In this document: positions 21,868 to 30,524 of the stretch, piece after piece
How the letters are laid out: every line of letters starts with the position of its first letter
How positions within the stretch are numbered: position 1 is the first letter of the stretch
Source of the DNA: Candidatus Nitrososphaera gargensis Ga9.2
Lineage (GTDB): Archaea; Thermoproteota; Nitrososphaeria; Nitrososphaerales; Nitrososphaeraceae
Reading direction: 5' to 3'
DNA: 64,000 nt
Assembly (NCBI RefSeq): GCF_000303155.1
Contig: NC_018719.1
Location: 1,054,001 to 1,118,000 of the forward strand
Position numbers and translations under genes: made by a program
Notes under the pieces: model-generated
What the model was told of the DNA's origin: nothing
Databases searched by the model: none
The model's input: the letters and a program-made list of their open reading frames with translations, nothing else

Positions 21868-22038
21868 ATGAGCAGCAAGAAAAAGAATGCTCCGCTGCCT
21901 GCTTCGAGCGCCGGCTTGTTGAGATTCTTTGAGGATGAGACGAGAGGTATCAAGGTCAAACCCGAGATCGTGCTGGGCATAACTGGCGCGGTTATTGCGG
22001 CCTCAATCCTGATAAGGATCTTGCTGCCTGTCGGTTGA
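21868..22038 (+). CDS. secG: Preprotein translocase subunit Sec61-beta
   Basis: 56 residues, below common ORF-size cutoffs. A polar N-terminus (MSSKKKNAPLPASSAGLLRFF) with the family's AGLLRFFEDE box leads to IKVKPEIVLG and one TM helix (AVIAASILIRILL) ending at the C-terminus. This is the tail-anchored third subunit of the SecYEbeta channel. TATA-like TATTTAAGC lies about 35 nt before the ATG. Confidence 0.92.
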   Translation: MSSKKKNAPLPASSAGLLRFFEDETRGIKVKPEIVLGITGAVIAASILIRILLPVG

Positions 22039-22044
22039 GCGCTA

Positions 22045-23802
22045 ATGTTTGCGCCCGGCCAAGACGACGTATCGAACATCCATAGGCGCTGGTCTTTTAC
22101 CACTATTGGGCCGTCATCTTCCAAGGTATCTTATGCCATCTGGCTTGGATGCGCAATTGCTATCGTTGTCGTTTCACACCTTTATCATCTTCAGGCAGAT
22201 ACGGAAGGGCTAGCAGTCTACCTGCCGCTTGGCATTGTCGCGCTTGTCGGCTCGCACTTTCTTGATTATATGGCGCTCCATGGAACGCCAGTTAACAAAC
22301 TGTCAAAGGTAGCGCATGTCTCTGCGTTTGCCAATGGGCTGTGGGCGCTAACCGTCTTTCTGGGAGTCGCCGCGGATCTGGTTTTTGCCAAGCCTCCTTC
22401 TGGCATGGACTATATCGTAGCAGGAATGCTGCTTGCAGTCGGGCTCAGGATAGGGATATTCACTTCTGTCTTTGGGGCCAGCACCGGCAGAGCGACAGCG
22501 GTATCTTTCATCCAGCCGCTCATCTTTCTCTTTGCCTTCGTGCCCCCATTGTACCACTCGCTTGACACATTCAGCTCTGCAGGCGTTGCGTTTGGAGCTG
22601 CCTTCGTGGCGCTTGGAATTGTGTGGACGGTCCTTGCAGACAGAGCCGGAAGGCCGGGGATAAAAAGCACCTTTGGCGTGCTGCAGGCGTTCATTGCCGC
22701 GTGGACTGAAAACAGGGTTGACAAGATGGAAGAATTTACCGAAGCAAAAGCGCACGACGACGTTGTCTCGACAAAGATCATCCGCTTTGGCAGCCTGGCG
22801 GCAATTGTCCTGCCGGACATTCACCCGGGGCCTTTCAGCATGGTCGGCGGGAGCAACCTTCCCTATGTGCTGTATGAGACGTTCAACAAGAGCGCGCTTG
22901 TCATGCACAGCGTCTCGGATCATTCGCTCAACATCCCTTCAAAGAGGGAAGTAGACAGGTACGTAAAAGAACTTGGAAAGCGGACGGTGGTAGAAAGAGG
23001 CAGCACTTGCAGCGTGCCCGTGCAAATCAAGATTACCAATTCCACTTGTACTGGGATCGCATTTGGCAACACCGCAGTGGTGATGCTGTCGCTTTCTCCA
23101 AAAGGCATGGAAGACATCCCGCAGAGCGTGCGCACCGAACTGGAATCATTTGGGATCGGCCTTGGGTTTTCAGACGTGCTAGTTGTCGACTGCCATAACG
23201 CCATGGGCAAGCATCTGGACGACTCGGACAGGGACGACCTTGTCATGTCTGCAAAGCAGTGCCTTGACCGGATGAAAAATCAGCCACAACACGAGTTCAA
23301 CATCGGCTTTGCCGGCCTAGGTGACATTTCGCACCAGCCAGATCTGGAAGGCGAGCTTGGCCAAGCTGGTCTTGCAGTGCTGGTCATCGGTGTAGGCGGC
23401 AAGAACTATGCAATAGGATGGGCCGACTCAAATAATATGAATAATGGGCTGCGTGACCGTGTTATCTCAAAGGCAAGCGGGGACGTTACTACCATACTAG
23501 AGCTCTGCTCTTCAGACACACACTCTACCTCAGGCAAGAGAACCCGAGAAGGATACTTTGCCCTTGGGACCACCACCAACGCAGACGACATTGCAGAGGC
23601 GTACATCCAGCTCTGTGCAAAGGCGGCCGAGCGAGCAGCCAAGTCAACGTTTGAGCTATCAGTCGCACAATCGACCATCAAGGTGATGGGACAGAAGCAG
23701 TTTGAGGATTATTCTACCGCTCTCGATAGATCCATGAACGTGACAAAGATCTTTGTGGCGATCACCGTTGCGACCTACATAGCGATGCTCGTCCTGTCCT
23801 AG
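22045..23802 (+). CDS. DUF2070 family membrane protein
   Basis: 585 residues. About six TM segments lie in residues 30-210, with a large soluble domain (220-560) containing LPDIHPGPF, SDHSLNIPS and VVDCHNAMG, then a last TM at the C-terminus (IFVAITVATYIAMLVL). These motifs and the layout are those of archaeal DUF2070 (COG3356). His and Asp residues in the HPGPF and DCHN motifs suggest a metal-dependent hydrolase site, but no function is established. It follows the Sec61-beta gene by 6 bp, so they are co-transcribed, possibly hinting at a membrane or secretion role. Confidence 0.88.
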   Translation: MFAPGQDDVSNIHRRWSFTTIGPSSSKVSYAIWLGCAIAIVVVSHLYHLQADTEGLAVYLPLGIVALVGSHFLDYMALHGTPVNKLSKVAHVSAFANGLWALTVFLGVAADLVFAKPPSGMDYIVAGMLLAVGLRIGIFTSVFGASTGRATAVSFIQPLIFLFAFVPPLYHSLDTFSSAGVAFGAAFVALGIVWTVLADRAGRPGIKSTFGVLQAFIAAWTENRVDKMEEFTEAKAHDDVVSTKIIRFGSLAAIVLPDIHPGPFSMVGGSNLPYVLYETFNKSALVMHSVSDHSLNIPSKREVDRYVKELGKRTVVERGSTCSVPVQIKITNSTCTGIAFGNTAVVMLSLSPKGMEDIPQSVRTELESFGIGLGFSDVLVVDCHNAMGKHLDDSDRDDLVMSAKQCLDRMKNQPQHEFNIGFAGLGDISHQPDLEGELGQAGLAVLVIGVGGKNYAIGWADSNNMNNGLRDRVISKASGDVTTILELCSSDTHSTSGKRTREGYFALGTTTNADDIAEAYIQLCAKAAERAAKSTFELSVAQSTIKVMGQKQFEDYSTALDRSMNVTKIFVAITVATYIAMLVLS

Positions 23803-24444
23803 CTAGCCGGCCACATAAATTTCTGGCAAAAAGCCCTTTACATCCATCACAAACGACTTGAATTTATGCACAGGCACCACTGGGACTCCATGGACGAATT
23901 TCACGGACGCGGCATGAAGGGTCATTATCACCGGCACGACTTGAGATATTGTTATCCTACTCCTATCCCATGTGAGCAACCGTTCTGCCCTTGCGGCTTG
24001 CTTTCTTGCAAAGCCGGATATTGCCGACAGGCTGCTGCTCCTCTTCCAGTGCTTGCAGTCAACAGCGATGGCAAACGCCGAGCTGATTCCTACCACATCA
24101 ATTTCCATGCGCGGTTTTGCAAGATAGATGTTGGTTTGGGTCCTGTATCCTAACGACCTGAGCACCTCTGATGCAAGCTTTTCAAAGTCCTTCCATGAAA
24201 GATGCGCCGACACCTGCTCCACATCACATCCGCTCTGCAAGGCAAGCATCGCTGCGTAGAGCCTGTCAGACTCTGAGAATTCTACTTTGTCTTTGGCAAT
24301 CGTGCCAATGTTGTTGGAAGCGAGAAAATCAAGGACGCTCTTTGTGACAGATTGACTTGCTATTCCTGATGCCGCCTGGAATCTCTGCACTGTGGTCTTT
24401 GGCTCTATTGCGGCAAGCGCCCTGACGAGAAGGTCGGGATACAC
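23803..24444 (-). CDS. Mrr-like PD-(D/E)XK nuclease-domain protein
   Basis: 213 residues from the GTG at 24442-24444, chosen because a TATA box (24467-24477) lies about 28 nt upstream; the longer frame to 24627 would run through that promoter and the divergent gene. N-terminal half: a winged-helix-like region (TTVQRFQAASGIASQSVTKSV cut into helix-turn-helix). C-terminal half: LSWKDFEKLASEVLRSLG, then MEIDVVG and AVDCKHWKR, the E...D...xCK signature of restriction-endonuclease-like folds (Mrr/RecB type). It may act on modified or branched DNA. No methylase is adjacent. Confidence 0.75.
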   Translation of the reverse strand: MYPDLLVRALAAIEPKTTVQRFQAASGIASQSVTKSVLDFLASNNIGTIAKDKVEFSESDRLYAAMLALQSGCDVEQVSAHLSWKDFEKLASEVLRSLGYRTQTNIYLAKPRMEIDVVGISSAFAIAVDCKHWKRSSSLSAISGFARKQAARAERLLTWDRSRITISQVVPVIMTLHAASVKFVHGVPVVPVHKFKSFVMDVKGFLPEIYVAG

Positions 24445-24466
24445 GTTACATGTGTTATGGCTTGCA

Positions 24467-24477
24467 GATATATTTAA
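24467..24477. promoter_or_regulatory. Near-palindromic TATA serving two divergent genes
   Basis: GATATATTTAA can be read on both strands and is placed about 28 nt from the GTG of the leftward nuclease-like gene and about 45 nt from the GTG of the rightward gene. Confidence 0.55.
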
Positions 24478-24520
24478 GTCCAGCAAGCAAAAATAAAGCA
24501 GCATATACATTTTTTCTGGC

Positions 24521-24874
24521 GTGCCGGACTGGAAGGATTTTACAGCTATACTCTGCGCGCTTTTGATAGTGGTAGGCGCAGCGGCGTTTGCAGTTGCTGC
24601 GCAAACGTTCACAATAGTTAGAGGCAAGGTGCTGGAAAAAGGGATCGCAGAGCTGGATCTTGGCGACGGCAGATCTTATTCCGTCCAGACTCTTTCTGTG
24701 CTTATCGAAAACGACGACCGGGTTTTCAGAATAGAACGTGGAACTGTGGTCAAGTACGCCATCTCTGACAGTGATGCTCAGCTTGTTGATATCGGATCGG
24801 ATGTTGAACTTTTAATATCGTCATATAGCAACGTGGCAAGGCTGATCGGTCACGACGGCTCAAATCCACTCTAG
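24521..24874 (+). CDS. Membrane-anchored hypothetical protein
   Basis: 117 residues starting GTG. One N-terminal TM anchor (FTAILCALLIVVGAAAFAVAA) is followed by an all-beta extracellular domain with repeated short strands (IVRGKVLEKG, DLGDGRSYSVQTLSV, VFRIERGTVVKYA). The outside domain could be an OB- or SH3-like barrel. Convergent with cofC, overlapping it by 4 bp. Not recognised. Confidence 0.55.
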   Translation: MPDWKDFTAILCALLIVVGAAAFAVAAQTFTIVRGKVLEKGIAELDLGDGRSYSVQTLSVLIENDDRVFRIERGTVVKYAISDSDAQLVDIGSDVELLISSYSNVARLIGHDGSNPL

Positions 24875-25521
24875 GGCTTGGTGAGCCGTGACTTGATGAA
24901 CTCCAACGTCTTGCTGGAACTGGCCTCTTTTGCGAGCTGTCTTGCATCTTCAGGAGTGTCCAAGTCAGACATCAGCCTTTTTGAAAGGAAAAGTTTTACC
25001 GGGATTCCGCGCTCGCCGGCGGTCTTGATGTGGGTCTGGTAGCTGTCGTTGTCATAGTAGGTCTCTATTAAGGAGGGAGGCTTTCTGAGAAGGAGGTTGG
25101 TCCCGTCATATCGGAGCGATGGGCAGATCACAATGCATCTGTCCTCATCTTCTGCCAGATCGCAGGCCATCGCAATATCGGCAGCGTCTAGAAGCGGGAG
25201 ATCCTGTGGTATCACCGCGGTCGCGCCGGCTCCCTGCTCCATGCAGTATCTGTTAGCCATCATCACTGCTGCATTGACGCCACTTTCCTTTTGCTCGTGC
25301 AGGAACTTGGCGCCATGCCTCGCCGCTATTTCTTCTGCGCGCCTATCGCCTGAGACTACCACGATCTGCCGGAGCGCCTGCGCACCTGCAAGCACGGATA
25401 GCGTGTCATCAAGCATCAGCGATGACAGGCGTATGCGATCATCGGCGCTGAGCATGGGGGACAGCCGTGCCTTCGAGTTTTCAAATTTTTTCACAGGAAT
25501 TATGGCAAATGTTTCGATCAT
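24871..25521 (-). CDS. cofC: 2-phospho-L-lactate guanylyltransferase CofC
   Basis: 216 residues. Nucleotidyltransferase fold: the N-terminal IIPVKKFENSKARLSPML (substrate-binding loop), ALRQIVVVSGD, GVNAAVMMA and the catalytic IPQDLPLLDAADI with its acidic metal ligand, then LRYDGTNLLL. It activates 2-phospholactate (or phosphoenolpyruvate) with GTP for coenzyme F420. ATGA overlap with cofD upstream (25518-25521) shows an operon of the two consecutive pathway steps. Confidence 0.92.
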   Translation of the reverse strand: MIETFAIIPVKKFENSKARLSPMLSADDRIRLSSLMLDDTLSVLAGAQALRQIVVVSGDRRAEEIAARHGAKFLHEQKESGVNAAVMMANRYCMEQGAGATAVIPQDLPLLDAADIAMACDLAEDEDRCIVICPSLRYDGTNLLLRKPPSLIETYYDNDSYQTHIKTAGERGIPVKLFLSKRLMSDLDTPEDARQLAKEASSSKTLEFIKSRLTKP

Positions 25522-26438
25522 TTTCTTATCATGCTCAAAATTTGCCGGCCGAGCCTGACTTCGTCCTGTCTGCTTTTCATGGTTATGTTTGTTTCATGAA
25601 CATGCATGCCGAGAGCCTCTATCTTGGATGAAAAGCGGTGGTCATCTTTAGAGATTACAAACGTGCCCACAAAATCTTGATAATATCTTGCAACTCCGAC
25701 AGGCGAGCTCTCGATGTCTAGTGCCTTCATGTATTTTACGGCCGGCCCGCTCACCGCCTTCTCGCCTATCAGGGGAGAAACTGCCACGACCTTTTCCCTG
25801 ACTTGTACAAGCTCCTTTCGCAGGTCTGCAAGAGCAACGATTGGGCCTATGCTTGATACGGGGTTCGCCGGCGCGACTATTATTGCGTCTGACTGCCTTA
25901 TTGCGTCAATGGCATCATGGTTCGCCACTGCCTTGTCGACTCTGTCGTACCTTACTCCTGTTACTCTTGGCATTCCTCTGTGCTTAACCCAGAATTCCTG
26001 CAGATGCATTTCGCCTCTGCTGGTTATGATCCTGGTTGTCACTTCGCTGTTGGTAGCCGGGATGACTTTGGCTGCAACCGAATAGCGATCCGTCATCCAG
26101 CTAGTGATCTCTGACAGGCTCTTGCCGTTCTTGATCATGCTAGTCCTCTGCAGGTGGATTGCAATGTCTCTGTCGCCAAGACCAAACCATGCTGGCGCGC
26201 CAAGTCTCTTCAGTTGCGCCAGACATTCAAACGAATCGCCTTTGATGCCCCAACCGCGCTGCTCGTCAAGCTCGCCGGCAAGGCCGTAGATTATTGTGTC
26301 GATGTCGGGGCACACGTAAAGGCCGTAAAGCCAGATGTTATCACCAACGTTTGAGATTATCGTCATGTCTTTTGCCGACTTGGCAAGGCCCCTGACCAGT
26401 TTTACAGAACCAGTGCCGCCAGCAAGAACCGTTATCAA
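25518..26438 (-). CDS. cofD: 2-phospho-L-lactate transferase CofD
   Basis: 306 residues. The N-terminus VLAGGTGSVKLVRGL is the GTG loop of CofD; SNVGDNIWLYGLYVCPDIDT carries the Asp residues for metal and Fo, with GLGDRDIA and APANPVSSIGPI following. It joins the lactyl phosphate group to Fo to make F420-0. Cotranscribed with cofC. It starts ATG 20 bp from the divergent 26458 gene, so both share a very short promoter region. Confidence 0.93.
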   Translation of the reverse strand: MITVLAGGTGSVKLVRGLAKSAKDMTIISNVGDNIWLYGLYVCPDIDTIIYGLAGELDEQRGWGIKGDSFECLAQLKRLGAPAWFGLGDRDIAIHLQRTSMIKNGKSLSEITSWMTDRYSVAAKVIPATNSEVTTRIITSRGEMHLQEFWVKHRGMPRVTGVRYDRVDKAVANHDAIDAIRQSDAIIVAPANPVSSIGPIVALADLRKELVQVREKVVAVSPLIGEKAVSGPAVKYMKALDIESSPVGVARYYQDFVGTFVISKDDHRFSSKIEALGMHVHETNITMKSRQDEVRLGRQILSMIRK

Positions 26439-26457
26439 ATGCTATGGTAGATAGATA

Positions 26458-27564
26458 TTGCGTTTTATTATATCTGCCGAGAAGATAAGGATTATAAACC
26501 AGATGGCGGCAAGTCCTCTCGTGAAGTATTTCGCCACAGTCCTTTCTGGAATAATTGCTGCTCTTTTGATATCTAGTCTCGTTTTACAGGCATATGCAGC
26601 AGATTTATCAGCATCTCTTGTTCCGCAGACCGACAATGCCAAAGTGTCTTACATTGGTGTCAAGACCGTCACCATTAGATACCCTGAGGGCAGCTCGCTG
26701 GCACAGGAACTCAACGGCAAGAACGAGCGCATCCAGTTTGAGCTGAACGGAACGACCAGCAGCCAGGACGAATCTGGAATGAGCGAGGTTATCAGTGCGG
26801 TTAACAGAGCGTTCATAGCAGCTCAAAGCCCAGTCCAAGTAGAGCAGGCTGCAATCATTTACACTGCTGTTCTGAGGGGGGGTCCACAGAGCACGCTAAT
26901 ATCCTATAGAGTTGATCTTCAGCCCACCCTGGAAAGGTATCTTATCACCACCGACTCGTCAGGCGATATTATCGACCTTGAGTGGAGGGGCATCGTCGTA
27001 CAAGAACCGCTGGTTGTCACCGCTCCTGATATCGGCAGAATAAATATCAACTATCCGATAGGTCTTTTGGAGGCATTGTATCCTTCAATTGCAGAGAAAC
27101 TGGCTAACAGCCCTGCTAGCACTGTATTGGAAGATCCAATATTGAACTTTGATGACTTTAACGCCCCAATGGGCTCATGGCATAGGTTGTTTGATCCTGT
27201 TGGAACCTATGGAACCAGTGTAGGATTGGACACAGGTGGTGCCAAGGCACTATCTGTCTATTCGCTTGGTGAAAGCAGTCTGAGGGAAGGCGCGCATACC
27301 GAGACTGAAAAGGACGCAGATGCAACTATTGACGGAGCTCAAGTAAATGTTCATTCCACCACACCACCTCCAAGCGGCCAGATCACGATTGCAGGGTATG
27401 CAAACCATCAGGAAAATGAAGGGGCCGAATTTGCAATAGTTACGGCTGAAGCTCCTGCAGGGGCGCAGACCTCAACTGGCGGATTCCCGATCCAAGTGCT
27501 CTTGGTTCTTGGTGGCATGATGGGTGCAGTGGCCATCTTTGTGCTACTCAAGGCGAGAAAATAG
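26458..27564 (+). CDS. Secreted, C-terminally anchored hypothetical protein
   Basis: 368 residues; the frame starts TTG at 26458, but the Met at residue 16 is a plausible start. A signal-like segment (FATVLSGIIAALLISSLVLQAYA) is cut after AYA. The large extracellular part is beta-rich with VSYIGVKTVTI and LQPTLERYLIT, then a Thr/Ala-rich linker and a C-terminal TM (IQVLLVLGGMMGAVAIFVLL) with a KARK stop-transfer. This is the architecture of archaeal surface proteins. It is not in a recognisable operon. Function unknown. Confidence 0.65.
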   Translation: MRFIISAEKIRIINQMAASPLVKYFATVLSGIIAALLISSLVLQAYAADLSASLVPQTDNAKVSYIGVKTVTIRYPEGSSLAQELNGKNERIQFELNGTTSSQDESGMSEVISAVNRAFIAAQSPVQVEQAAIIYTAVLRGGPQSTLISYRVDLQPTLERYLITTDSSGDIIDLEWRGIVVQEPLVVTAPDIGRININYPIGLLEALYPSIAEKLANSPASTVLEDPILNFDDFNAPMGSWHRLFDPVGTYGTSVGLDTGGAKALSVYSLGESSLREGAHTETEKDADATIDGAQVNVHSTTPPPSGQITIAGYANHQENEGAEFAIVTAEAPAGAQTSTGGFPIQVLLVLGGMMGAVAIFVLLKARK

Positions 27565-27673
27565 GTAGAAAGAGAAAGAGCTGCGCCTGCCCACCACTTA
27601 ATTTTATTTCACAAGCAGGTACATACAATATCAATCACAATGCCTATTATCTAAAATCAATCTTGTCCAGTTA

Positions 27674-27826
27674 ATGAGGACGGAAGAAGAGACAAAATAC
27701 GACCTCAATGAGCGGATATTCGAGCTATATGACAGCGGCATGTCTGTTGAAATCATCTGCACCCGTCTCGACACAACGGCCGATTATGTCAACTCTGTGC
27801 TTAGCAACGTTCCTACAGAAACCTAG
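27674..27826 (+). CDS. Small HTH-like protein (50 aa)
   Basis: ATG at 27674. It is acidic and helical, with DLNERIFELYDSGMSVEIICT followed by a second helix (DYVNSVL), which resembles the first helices of a sigma70-region-4 or homeodomain-like HTH. It converges on and overlaps the PUA-protein gene by 4 bp. A short regulator is possible. Confidence 0.5.
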   Translation: MRTEEETKYDLNERIFELYDSGMSVEIICTRLDTTADYVNSVLSNVPTET

Positions 27827-28353
27827 CCCTCTTCTCTTAGATAATAACCCGCGTCAGCTACGGTTGTCACCGTTATCCTTCCCTTCTGCAAAAGTGACCT
27901 GCCTGCAAACCTAGTTCTCCCAATCCCTATGGCTTCAAGCCTTCTGTTGAGCACTATTACGAGCTCGTTTTCGTCCAGCATGTCAGATGCCTCCACTATG
28001 GACTCCCCCATAATGTCCCTGCCGTAGAGGACCAGCTTTTCAGCATTTTCATTCACGACGATGTAAAATTCATTCCTTTTGCCTGACCTTGCGAAAAGGT
28101 CGGCACCTGCCATGGAAGGTACAAACTGCTTTTTCAGCTCGCCAATGACAAGCCCTGCAAGGTACGGTGGCTGCATGCGCATAAATGGTTCCAGCTCGCC
28201 GGGCACAAAGCACACTGCCTTGCTGCCACCATCGTCATTTTCCTGTATCATTAGCGATTTATCTTTAAAGAACTCAAAAGTTCCCCATCTGTCAAGGGCC
28301 CTGTTTATCCGCGTCCTTTCTTCCCTTGATGGCCTGCGGTATGTATTCATCAT
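27823..28353 (-). CDS. PUA-domain RNA-binding protein
   Basis: 176 residues. The N-terminal domain (about 1-95) is of NIP7/pre-PUA type (RINRALDRWGTFEFFKD, LEPFMRMQPPYLAGLVIGE) and the C-terminal PUA domain contains GIGRTRFAGRSLLQKGRITVT divided over two strands. NIP7-like proteins take part in large-subunit rRNA maturation and act with NSUN-type methylases. Here the gene overlaps the NSUN-like methyltransferase gene as ATGA (28350-28353), which supports a joint RNA-modification role. Confidence 0.8.
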   Translation of the reverse strand: MMNTYRRPSREERTRINRALDRWGTFEFFKDKSLMIQENDDGGSKAVCFVPGELEPFMRMQPPYLAGLVIGELKKQFVPSMAGADLFARSGKRNEFYIVVNENAEKLVLYGRDIMGESIVEASDMLDENELVIVLNRRLEAIGIGRTRFAGRSLLQKGRITVTTVADAGYYLREEG

Positions 28354-29306
28354 CCAACCTTCAGCCTCGCTATGAAAAAGCCAGTGGTGTCATGTATGTG
28401 TGGGTATAGGCGCCGGGCGTTTTTTAGCCGGCCATCAAACACTATGTCGCCAAACCTTGTCAGCCCACTGGTACCATATTTCAGAGGCTCGATCGTGATG
28501 TTGTCAAATTTCTGCAAGAGTCTATCCACCACCATTTCATTTTCTTCTGGAGCAAACGAGCAGGTCGAGTAAACCAAAATGCCGCCGGCCTTTACCATTC
28601 TTGCCGCTGCTTCGATCAACCTGTCCTGTCTACTTGCGCAGAAATCAATGTCCTGCCGCGTGTGGCTTGTCTTCCTTGTTGTGTCCTTTGCTATCACGCC
28701 TTCACAGCTGCACGGAGCGTCAAGCAGGACCCTGTCAAATTTTGCCTGCAGTTTTTCCACTTCTAGCCCATCCATCCTCAGTATGCACGTGTTGTACACT
28801 CCGCAGCGCGCAAGGTTGAACGACATTGCCCTAGCCCTCCTGTCATTGGGCTCAAGCGCAACTATCGAGCCGGTATTTTCCATCCTCTGTGCCATGAATG
28901 TCGTTTTGCCGCCCGGCGCCGCCGCTATGTCGAGCACTATCTGATCCTTTGAAACATCAAGTGCATCAACCGCCATGCATGAGCTGAGATCTTGGATGTA
29001 ATAGTGGCCAAGGAGGTATTCGTTCGTCGCGCCGGTTGCCATCGGTGCCTTTTCCACCGCAAGCACTTCTGGGATGACGGTTCTTTTCAGCTCAAACCCT
29101 TTTGAGCGCAGGCGGGCTTCAAGCTCGTCTCTGCCTATCTTGAGCGTATTGACCCTGATGTATTGCGTCGGCGGCCTCTCCATCCTGTCCATAAAATCCT
29201 GTATGTCCGGCACGTATTCCAGAAACCGGCTAACAAGCCATCTGTCATAGCCATACTTAGCGGCAAGGCTCGCCGACTCGGCCGAATCTGGAAATATCAG
29301 TGTCAC
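28350..29306 (-). CDS. NOL1/NOP2/Sun-family RNA m5C methyltransferase
   Basis: 318 residues. The SAM-binding motif VLDIAAAPGGKTTFMAQ is near residue 130, followed by the two catalytic cysteines in LLDAPCSCEG and VYSTCSFAPEENE. The N-terminal RVNTL/LKIG strand region is the family's RNA-binding part. It methylates cytosine C5 in tRNA or rRNA. Coupled to the PUA protein downstream, which could supply substrate recognition. Confidence 0.92.
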   Translation of the reverse strand: MTLIFPDSAESASLAAKYGYDRWLVSRFLEYVPDIQDFMDRMERPPTQYIRVNTLKIGRDELEARLRSKGFELKRTVIPEVLAVEKAPMATGATNEYLLGHYYIQDLSSCMAVDALDVSKDQIVLDIAAAPGGKTTFMAQRMENTGSIVALEPNDRRARAMSFNLARCGVYNTCILRMDGLEVEKLQAKFDRVLLDAPCSCEGVIAKDTTRKTSHTRQDIDFCASRQDRLIEAAARMVKAGGILVYSTCSFAPEENEMVVDRLLQKFDNITIEPLKYGTSGLTRFGDIVFDGRLKNARRLYPHIHDTTGFFIARLKVG

Positions 29307-29339
29307 GCCAAGCAGTGCTTCTGTTTTTTCTCATTTATA

Positions 29340-29717
29340 TTATCTGCCGGCTCCCGGCAGGCCGAGGACTTTGGTGGGCGAGCGGTAGTCGCTTTCGATC
29401 ATGATCCCTTCGTTTGTCTTGACCCTTACCTTGGAGACCTGAGTTTCGGGGTCAGGATAGAAGTAATATGACTGCCCCGGATTCAGAAATGATTTTTCTT
29501 GGATGTCATTTGCGCCCAGCTCTACAATGATGCCTGTCAGTTGTTGTGTGCCTACGTTGGTCATCCTTATCCTGTACTGGATCCCGATATCCGTAGTATC
29601 CTTTATCGCGTCAACTTCAAGCGCAAACGGCGGCCTGTTAATCTGCTGATACACGATATAGCCAGCTACTGCTGCCACGGCTGCTACGATGCCGGCAAAA
29701 ATGACCGCCCGGTGCAT
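29340..29717 (-). CDS. N-terminally anchored extracytoplasmic protein
   Basis: 125 residues from the ATG at 29715-29717. One TM/signal anchor (AVIFAGIVAAVAAVAGYIVY) is followed by a small beta domain (FALEVDAIKD, YRIRMTNVGTQQLTGIIVELG, ETQVSKVRVKTNEG). The pattern of conserved NVG and PGQSY is like a CARDB/FxLD-type extracellular fold. Upstream, TATATATA overlaps the codons before this Met, making the longer start unlikely. Function unknown. Confidence 0.6.
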   Translation of the reverse strand: MHRAVIFAGIVAAVAAVAGYIVYQQINRPPFALEVDAIKDTTDIGIQYRIRMTNVGTQQLTGIIVELGANDIQEKSFLNPGQSYYFYPDPETQVSKVRVKTNEGIMIESDYRSPTKVLGLPGAGR

Positions 29718-29758
29718 ATATATACAGTTCATTGGATGGAGATGGTATTAAGATTATT

Positions 29759-29932
29759 TTATACAGCACATCTTCTCGCAGGCTGCGGTTTTTTATGTAT
29801 TTTAGCAGAGTCAAAATTTCCATCGACCTTGTAATAGTGGATCATGTTTTCTATGGTCTGGTCGTCATAAACACGGTAGTTGTATTTCTTGGACTTCTCA
29901 GGACGAGTTTGTGCTAAGCCTCTGCCACCCAA
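29759..29932 (-). CDS. Small protein, YDDQTIEN family member 2
   Basis: 57 codons from a TTG at 29930-29932. The central YRVYDDQTIENMIHYYKVDG matches the 48-aa protein at 11606-11752 (YYDDQTIEN, ARYFRVD), and the DNA for VFYGLV on the other strand is nearly identical. After VDGNFDSA the two diverge: this copy ends in a basic His/Lys/Pro tail instead of FLRKL, so its 3' end may be frameshifted. Real but possibly decayed. Confidence 0.45.
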   Translation of the reverse strand: MGGRGLAQTRPEKSKKYNYRVYDDQTIENMIHYYKVDGNFDSAKIHKKPQPARRCAV

Positions 29933-30082
29933 CCCCTTAAAGCTATTGCTGGTTGATAAACTTGTATTGCTTATTATACGATGCTCGGGACACGATTAAC
30001 AAGAGCAACGCTCTAAATAAAACGAATATGACATCGCTGTCTACTCTTTAAATCCATTAATTGCCCGGTTGATATCGGGTAG
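29933..30082. other. Intergenic, promoter of the zinc-finger gene
   Basis: About 150 bp. CTCTTTAAATC (30047-30057) is a TATA-like site about 30 nt before the ATG at 30083. Nothing else is visible. Confidence 0.4.
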
Positions 30083-30457
30083 ATGCATCCGGATGATCTG
30101 AATGTCGTGTGGCTGTGCCGTGAATGCGGACGCAGTTTTGCCTTCAATTCAGATGTAGAGGATCACAAGCGGCAGTTCGGCCATTCAAAAATGATGCTAT
30201 ACGACTTACAGGCTGACACCAAGAAGGCGCCGCCAATTCTCATCCGTGGGCGGGTGTCGCTTGACTTTAGGATTAACGGCGGGGTGTCACAGGTCATTAT
30301 CGACTACGAATACTATCCGTCCAATGACACCCTCAATTATGTTGATGTCAGGTACACCAACAACAAGCTCAAGTCCAAGGTGGAAGGTGACCCTACGATG
30401 ATGCGAAACATAGACAGCTACCTGCGCAGGCTCTTGGCTCAGAACCCGCCCGCCTGA
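30083..30457 (+). CDS. C2H2 zinc-finger protein with a C-terminal domain
   Basis: 124 residues. Finger at residues 10-36: WLCRECGRSFAFNSDVEDH plus FGH, with spacing C-x2-C-x12-H-x6-H. A beta-rich domain follows (LIRGRVSLDFRINGGVSQVIIDY...) and a basic C-terminal helix. Thaumarchaea encode many one-finger proteins of this kind, presumed DNA- or RNA-binding. The longer C-terminal part sets this one apart. It lies upstream of the Dam-like methylase gene in the same direction. Confidence 0.7.
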   Translation: MHPDDLNVVWLCRECGRSFAFNSDVEDHKRQFGHSKMMLYDLQADTKKAPPILIRGRVSLDFRINGGVSQVIIDYEYYPSNDTLNYVDVRYTNNKLKSKVEGDPTMMRNIDSYLRRLLAQNPPA

Positions 30458-30524
30458 ACCCTAGAACTGCTGCAAAAACCCTTTGGCAAAGTTTTAATAA
30501 AATCATCCAATTCTGGAAAAGTGG

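Noticed and set aside
22348-22923. 191-aa and 136-aa minus-strand frames
   Set aside because: Shadows of the DUF2070 gene.
29700-29732. Upstream start MNCIY for the 29340 gene
   Set aside because: Those codons coincide with a TATATATA promoter-like stretch; the next Met fits better.
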